The notes under the pieces are model-generated. The model made no database searches. It was not told where the DNA came from and saw only the letters and a program-made list of their open reading frames with translations. Position numbers and translations under genes: made by a program. This document shows positions 62,531 through 64,000 of a stretch of DNA of 64,000 bases, piece after piece. How positions within the stretch are numbered: position 1 is the first letter of the stretch; every line of letters begins with the position of its first letter. Source of the DNA: Neptunomonas marina (GTDB lineage Bacteria > Pseudomonadota > Gammaproteobacteria > Pseudomonadales > Balneatricaceae); contig NZ_SACQ01000008.1 of NCBI RefSeq assembly GCF_004005935.1, positions 62,001-126,000 on the forward strand, written 5' to 3'.

Positions 62531-64000
62531 ATGAGCGATATTCCAAACACCCCATCCCAAGCTGCACTCGATTTTATTCAGCGCCAACATAAGCTGTTAA
62601 TTGGCGATCAGTGGCTTGAAGCCTCTAGTGGGCGCACCCACCCGGTGCTTAACCCATCTGATGGCGAGCAGATCACCACAATTCAAGCGGGTGATGTTAA
62701 CGACATCAACAAAGCGGTTGCAGCCGCACGCCAAGCATTCGATGACTCGGAGTGGAGTCGCATCCGCCCTGTCGCACGCCAAAAGTTGCTGCTCGACTTC
62801 GCGGACCTGATTGAGAAAAATGCACCGCTGCTCGCAGAGATCGAAGCCATTGATAACGGTAAAAGTGCGGTGATCGCCGAGCATGTGGATATTCGTCTGG
62901 CCGTTGACTTTTTGCGCTACATGGCAGGCTTTGCAACGAAAATTGAAGGCCGTACCGTCGATGTCTCACTACCGTTTATGCCGGATAACCAGTTTCATGG
63001 GTACACCCGCCGCGAAGCGGTTGGTGTGGTTGGCGCGATTGTCGCTTGGAATTTCCCATTGCTACTCGCGTGCTGGAAGCTAGGGCCTGCACTCGCAACG
63101 GGGTGTACCGTTGTACTGAAACCCGCTGAAGATACACCATTAACCGCGCTGAAGCTGGCGGAGCTTGCCCTAGAAGCGGGCTACCCACCGGGTGTGTTCA
63201 ACGTGGTTACCGGTCTAGGCCACGAAGCAGGTGCTGCCCTAAGCCAACACCCGGATGTTGATAAACTCACCTTCACCGGCTCCACCGAGATCGGTAAACT
63301 GATTGGCCATGCAGCGGTCGACAATATGACCCGCATCACCCTTGAGCTCGGCGGTAAATCTCCCTCTATCATCCTAGAAGATGCCGATCTTGCCACCGCC
63401 GCCGCAGGCGCTGCCAACGCGATCTTCTTTAACCAAGGCCAAGTATGCTGCGCGGGCTCGCGCCTGTATGTGCACAGAAAACACTTTGATCGCGTCGTGG
63501 CTGATATCTCGGATATTGCCGCCAACATGACGTTGGGTGGTGGTCTTGATGCAACCGCTCAGATGGGGCCATTGGTCTCTGCTAAGCAACAAGCGCGTGT
63601 ATGCAACTATATCGATCAAGGCCGCGATGCCGGTGCCACAATCACCACCGGTGGTGGCGCGGTTGATCGCCCCGGCTTCTTCGTGCAACCCACGGTTATG
63701 GTGGATGTAAACCAGCAATCAAGTGTGGTGCGTGAAGAGATCTTCGGACCCGTTTTGGTCGCCATGCCATTCGATGATGTGGATGAAGCGGTGCGTATTG
63801 CCAACGACAGCCAGTATGGTTTGGGCGCCAGCATCTGGTCGAACAATCTATCCGAGGTGCATCGGATGATTCCACGTATCAAGTCCGGTTCGGTTTGGGT
63901 CAACTGTCACACAGCACTTGATCCTGCTCTGCCATTCGGTGGCTATAAACAGTCAGGTTTTGGCCGTGAGATGGGCGCAGAAGCCATTGAGTACTACACA
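62531..64000 (+). CDS. aldehyde dehydrogenase of amine catabolism (3' end beyond the window)
   Basis: The frame is open from the ATG at 62531 to the window end, 490 residues, so only the last few residues are missing. NAD(P)-dependent ALDH: VGAIVAWNFPLLLACWKLGPALATGCTVVLKPAED (cofactor), TFTGSTEIGKL, LELGGKSPSIIL (Glu base) and FFNQGQVCCAGSRLYV (catalytic Cys). Resembles phenylacetaldehyde dehydrogenase (FeaB/PeaE type). Its sigma-54 promoter and shared repeats with qhpA show that it oxidises the aldehyde produced by the amine dehydrogenase. Confidence 0.93.
   Translation, partial: MSDIPNTPSQAALDFIQRQHKLLIGDQWLEASSGRTHPVLNPSDGEQITTIQAGDVNDINKAVAAARQAFDDSEWSRIRPVARQKLLLDFADLIEKNAPLLAEIEAIDNGKSAVIAEHVDIRLAVDFLRYMAGFATKIEGRTVDVSLPFMPDNQFHGYTRREAVGVVGAIVAWNFPLLLACWKLGPALATGCTVVLKPAEDTPLTALKLAELALEAGYPPGVFNVVTGLGHEAGAALSQHPDVDKLTFTGSTEIGKLIGHAAVDNMTRITLELGGKSPSIILEDADLATAAAGAANAIFFNQGQVCCAGSRLYVHRKHFDRVVADISDIAANMTLGGGLDATAQMGPLVSAKQQARVCNYIDQGRDAGATITTGGGAVDRPGFFVQPTVMVDVNQQSSVVREEIFGPVLVAMPFDDVDEAVRIANDSQYGLGASIWSNNLSEVHRMIPRIKSGSVWVNCHTALDPALPFGGYKQSGFGREMGAEAIEYYT

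Noticed and set aside
1-64000. tRNA, rRNA, CRISPR arrays, insertion sequences, prophage genes, toxin or defence systems
   Set aside because: I looked for cloverleaf arms with the conserved T-loop, regularly spaced repeats, transposase or integrase proteins and terminal inverted repeats, and found none that I can support.

Overview
The window reads as chromosomal DNA of a marine-type gammaproteobacterium, most like the Oceanospirillales (Marinobacterium, Neptunomonas or Amphritea relatives). This is an inference from gene content and protein style: dense operons, an NSS-family sodium symporter, polyamine catabolism, a quinohemoprotein amine dehydrogenase and its own TonB systems. I see no rRNA, tRNA, CRISPR array, insertion sequence or phage gene. 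The first and last genes are cut by the window edges.

Layout. 1-3.3 kb: nitronate monooxygenase (5' end missing), a DM13 lipoprotein-like protein, a membrane protein and a DODA-type dioxygenase, all on the + strand. 3.6-5.6 kb: sodium-dependent symporter and a cold-shock protein with a strong terminator. 5.8-8.6 kb: PuuB-like oxidase plus NhaC-type antiporter. 8.8-13.0 kb: RND drug-efflux pair (adaptor and pump, no outer-membrane channel). 13.1-28.1 kb: a large polyamine island with two gamma-glutamylpolyamine synthetase-like genes, a second PuuB-like oxidase, two PotF-type binding proteins, a PotGHI transporter, a glutamine amidotransferase, a putrescine-type aminotransferase, and TetR and GntR regulators with recognisable operators. 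28.3-29.1 kb: a LuxR-type regulator. 29.1-35.9 kb: a Cus-type copper/silver efflux operon. 36.0-39.7 kb: PuuC aldehyde dehydrogenase, agmatinase and a LysR regulator, with a probable small RNA gene between the first two.

39.8-46.4 kb: a TonB-dependent receptor facing a tightly overlapping operon of TonB, ExbD, ExbB, a DsbD/UreH-like membrane protein, a NapH/FtrD-like membrane polyferredoxin and a periplasmic DUF4198-like protein. The same palindromic operator type lies before both units. I read this as a self-contained, probably redox-coupled metal uptake system, and it is the best candidate here for something poorly described.

46.6-64 kb: amine catabolism. A quinohemoprotein amine dehydrogenase operon (qhpA-D-C-B) and a divergent aldehyde dehydrogenase share a 340-bp control region with two divergent sigma-54 promoters and a central cluster of repeats suited to an enhancer-binding protein. 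An AcoR-like sigma-54 activator is encoded next to the operon. Acyl-CoA synthetase, a Cache-domain hybrid histidine kinase with an OmpR-type regulator, an MFS carrier and an NCS2-like carrier lie beside it. The chemical logic is amine to aldehyde (QHNDH, periplasm), aldehyde to acid (ALDH) and acid to acyl-CoA (ligase). A 28-bp element (24 of 28 identical) built on TTAC-N5-GTAA lies before both the kinase gene and the NCS2-like carrier gene and probably marks the regulon of this two-component system.
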